A stretch of 64,000 bases of DNA from assembly GCF_910589235.1 (NCBI RefSeq), contig NC_060965.1:2501901-2565900 (forward strand), read 5' to 3'. The notes beneath the pieces are model-generated. The model saw only the letters and a program-made list of their open reading frames with translations. It did not search any database and was not told where the DNA came from. Source of the stretch: Vespa crabro. Its lineage: Eukaryota > Arthropoda > Insecta > Hymenoptera > Vespidae. Made by a program: the position numbers and the translations under genes. Positions within the stretch are counted from its first letter, which is position 1, and every line of letters starts with the position of its first letter. Below, piece after piece: positions 61,047 through 64,000 of the stretch.

Positions 61047-61283
61047 GTAGCTCTCGGTCGTGCGTCATCGTCCCTCGAGGCGCCACGCGCGCTGGACGCG
61101 GTGAACATCGCGGAGGACGAGGACGACCGCATATCCGCCAATGCTGACCCGCGAATAGGACCTCTCTGCCAACAACGCCCTGTTCAGGATCTCCCTCCTA
61201 CCAAACACCGGAAATTACATTTCGTCCTTGATACCGTAATAATGCGAATAGAGTCTATGCTTGCGATAAGGGTCGTTGGATAG
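61047..61283 (+). CDS. GC-rich open frame, unrecognised (low confidence)
   Basis: The plus frame is open from just after a TAG at 61,044 to a TAG at 61,283, about 78 codons. It includes ALGRASSSLEAPRALDAVNI, an acidic patch EDEDD and then DTVIMRIESMLAIRVVG. The first half is among the most CpG-rich sequence in the window. The only ATG codons are late (about 61,248 and 61,257), so a complete small gene is unlikely. It would have to be an exon, with TAATAG|GTAGCT as a poor 3' splice site. No family is recognised. Confidence 0.15.
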   Translation, partial: VALGRASSSLEAPRALDAVNIAEDEDDRISANADPRIGPLCQQRPVQDLPPTKHRKLHFVLDTVIMRIESMLAIRVVG

Positions 61284-61290
61284 ATAAAGG

Positions 61291-61342
61291 TAGAGAGAGA
61301 GAGAGAGAGAGTGAGAGAGAGTGAGAGAGAGAGAGAGAGAGA
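61291..61342. repeat. (GA)n microsatellite
   Basis: GA array with TGAG interruptions directly after the GC-rich frame. Confidence 0.96.
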
Positions 61343-62292
61343 TAAGTGGATGGTGAACAAGATAGGACTCCTTTATGTTTTCCCCGTGAAATCAGGTAAT
61401 ATTTTATCAGTAAAATAAGAAAGGTTTTCTCGCGCCCTTTATTTTTGATACATATCAAAAGTTAATCCATCATATCCAGTACTTGACACTTTGTCGCAAT
61501 TCCTCTTTGAAAGAGTCAACCTTTCCAAAAGAATTACAACTATACAAATCTAAGGTAATATCTCTTCAATCCTTTCTTTATCTTTTTTTTCTTCTTCTCC
61601 TGAATATTAATCCTTTTGAGGTATGGAAATAAATTCTTTGTGATTTTAATAATTAAGACATGGATGTTAAATCTTTCATATACTTATTACATATTAATCT
61701 CATTTTGTCTAATGATATGATTTATTATTAATGACAATTTTAAGATATAATATGGTTTCAATTTGGATTGATAATCTGAGCTTTTTTTTTTACCTTCAAC
61801 ATGGAAAAATATTATTGTAATCATTTTTATAAATTATTTTGTCGTTCGCAAAGAATTGCGTTAGATTAAACATGTCCATTCTGCAAAGTAATCTTAATTG
61901 CTGTTTCAGCTGATGAAAGTAATCCAATTTCTGGTTGGAAAATTCAACTTGGATGTTATCCTCATCAACGTTAGTTTTACGTCGAGCGAAATTTTAAATT
62001 GCTCTCGCGTGTACGTCTCTCAAATCAGTGTCCTCCATAACGCAAATTCGTATTAGATGAGCGAGAACTCGTTATTACTACGACTCTCTTGAAAGAGTTC
62101 TTCCTCCTCGTAACGCAGACTCTCGAGTGCTCCTTTTCGATATTTGTTCGTTTGTCATTAAAAACTTTTAATGCACGTACATATTTTAGGAAAAATTCTA
62201 ATGAGACAGGAAAAGTAGAACTCGTTATTTTTCTACATGCGATTCTGTGTTGATCGAATTAGACATCGTGTGAATGATTAACAATAGGTATC

Positions 62293-62319
62293 AAAAAAAA
62301 AAAAAAAAAAAAAAAAAAA
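62293..62319. repeat. Poly-A run (27 A)
   Basis: Uninterrupted A. Confidence 0.95.
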
Positions 62320-62870
62320 TTAAGAAATAATAAATTACCCATTAGTGTAATTAACCAAGGGGTTAATCATTAAATGACATTATTTTTTCGTATATTAATC
62401 AATTAAACGTTATATAAAAACTTTGTTCGAGAAGATTAACGAAATTTTCTATCCACGCAGAGGTTCTTCTTTTTCTTTTTCTTTTTTTTTTCTTTTTTCT
62501 TTTTTTCTTGTGAACACAATCGGCATAGAAACTTGATCTGGACTCTAAAAGGACATCGACGAAAGTACTTCTATGGACTCGCGAGGGGGTTTTCGAGTAG
62601 TACATTTTGGCCGTTCGTATAACAGCGATCATCCGAGACCCTACCATTCCTCTTCTTCCTTTTCAAATGGAAAACGAGATGGCGAGGGGGAGTAAGGCAG
62701 AGAGGCAACGCGGTTCATCGAAAGACTCGATTCAGCCAGCTGTAAATATGTCGTAACATACAAGAACATTCAAGGGGTACCGTCGTCATCGTCAATGACG
62801 ACGACGACGATTCGAATTCACGTCGATCGAACTTGTCCTTGTGCCATTAGCAGATTGTATCGCTCATCCT

Positions 62871-62879
62871 CTCTCCCTG

Positions 62880-62910
<31 letters not shown>

Positions 62911-62940
62911 GTCTCTCTGTCTTTCTCTTTCTCCCTCCCA
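62871..62940. repeat. Imperfect (CT)n tract
   Basis: CT/CTTT/GTCT mixture of about 70 bp. Confidence 0.94.
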
Positions 62941-63112
62941 CCCCATCTCTCATTCTCTCTCGGATCTTAATTAATTTCCAAGTTCCACTGACCCGCCAAC
63001 CACTTCACCAATTACGTAAATGTGCTCGACGACGCGATGCGCATTTGTGTAGGTACGGCAAATCACAGAAGTGGCTACGATTATTAATGGGCATCTCTTG
63101 TCGCGAGAAAGG

Positions 63113-63208
63113 AAAGCAGAAAAAAGGAAGAAAAAAAGAAAGAGGGAAAAAAAAAGAAAAAAAGAAAGAAAGAGAAAACAAAAACAAAAAAGAAATGGAG
63201 AAAGGAAC

Positions 63209-63245
<37 letters not shown>

Positions 63246-63280
63246 GAAGAGGAAGAGGAAGAGAGAGGGAGAGAGAGTTA
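63113..63280. repeat. Long purine tract with (GA)n
   Basis: Nearly 170 bp, almost all purine: GAAA-type units, then pure GA near 63,209-63,232, then GGAAGA units. The homopurine strand could form an intramolecular triplex. Confidence 0.95.
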
Positions 63281-63550
63281 GAAGGAACGGGAATGAGTTT
63301 GAACCATTAAAAGCACTGACAAAAGGCTTCGTTATAACGCTAGGAATATGTATAACGAAGTTCCATCATTGGAAAATTTGTCGCTCGCCGAACGAAAAGT
63401 TCTCTTCTCTGGGCAATACTGAATACATATACTTCCAAATTCATATGCTCACGGGTATTTCCATTGTTCTGATAGACTGGTATAATCCAAAAATATATCG
63501 CCAAGCGTGATCGTAAAAAAAGGGATTTTTTTTTTCAGGGTTGGAGGGGG

Positions 63551-63582
63551 GTGTGTATGTGTGTGTGTGTGTGTGTGTGTGT
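63551..63582. repeat. (GT)n microsatellite
   Basis: GT array with one AT break, preceded by a G run. Confidence 0.96.
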
Positions 63583-64000
63583 AGGAGAACGGGAGGCACG
63601 ATTATAAATCATGCACGAGACGTAGTCTCGCTGGTGTTTTACCAGACGTAATTACATTCATTTATGGTTACTGACCATTGTGCTGAATATGAGAGCTCGT
63701 TATTAGCTAGGATTATATCGAACAGATAACACACATGATAAAAAAAAAATCCATTGCGTGCTTATCTTCGAGCATTTATCTTTTTACTTTTTCATCCGTA
63801 ATACTTGCATTCCTATTTAATTTATTAATGTCTATCTATAGAATTTACCTATCTAATTAGTTTCCAAGGTTTTACTTTTAAGAACTTTCCAATCGACTTT
63901 TAACAGACATCGAACTTCCAATTATTTCGACTATAGAATAGATGTTTCCAGTTATCGGATGAACAAATAGAGAAACAAACATATTTTTTCGGACTAAAAC

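Larger units (their letters stand above)
61350..64000. other. AT-rich non-coding stretch to the window end
   Basis: Unique AT-rich sequence at 61,350-62,280 and 63,290-64,000 with nothing I recognise. A GC-richer block at 62,520-62,830 carries a 9-bp inverted repeat (CGTCGTCAT, CGTCA, ATGACGACG) at 62,781-62,803. A T-rich run at 62,470-62,510, a CT tract and a long purine tract follow. Confidence 0.7.

Overview
This window looks like non-coding DNA from a eukaryote, most likely an insect and probably a hymenopteran such as a wasp, bee or ant. The reasons are the AT-rich background, the very dense (GA)n/(CT)n, (TA)n and poly-A/poly-T tracts, the abundance of undepleted CpG (TCGA, CGAT, CGTTCG), and the absence of packed genes or bacterial-style ribosome binding sites. 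The order or family is inferred from composition alone and could be wrong.

I found no gene I can name. No open frame longer than about 170 codons exists on either strand. Nearly all the longer ones are translations of microsatellites (Ser-Leu, Arg-Glu, Phe/Leu or Ile/Tyr runs) or lie in short GC-richer islands where several frames are open together. I saw no tRNA, rRNA, CRISPR array, transposase, reverse transcriptase or telomeric repeat. The simplest reading is a long intron or an intergenic gene desert.

Layout. 1-9 kb: AT-rich spacer with GA/CT and TA arrays, an E-box/palindrome cluster near 5.0 kb and a canonical RFX X-box at 7.3 kb. 9-10 kb: a CpG-rich island. 10-20 kb: dense microsatellites, a perfect 45-bp hairpin at 13.5 kb and a homeodomain-site block at 15.2 kb. 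20-30 kb: a purine/G-rich block, an AATAAG/AAG compound array, the first copy of a duplicated element at 22.0 kb, and weak exon-like segments at 24.6 and 26.8 kb. 30-40 kb: more arrays, a rare (TTCG)10 at 33.7 kb, and the second copy of the duplicated element at 35.3 kb. 40-50 kb: CpG-rich hairpin-bearing islands at 41-42 kb and regulatory-looking blocks at 45.5, 47.1 and 48.2 kb. 50-64 kb: a frame of about 195 codons broken by one stop at 50.7-51.2 kb (minus strand), a strong G-quadruplex tract at 55.9 kb, an exon-like segment with a good donor at 58.2 kb (minus strand), and a GC-rich open frame at 61.1 kb.

The most distinctive signal is the pair of about 60-bp non-coding elements at 21,993 and 35,294. 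They share 29 of 31 bases in the core and the same downstream CTAATTAA motif. Together with the other blocks rich in TAATTA, GATTA, CRE and E-box sites, this suggests an enhancer-bearing gene desert near a developmental gene. I cannot identify the target gene from this window.
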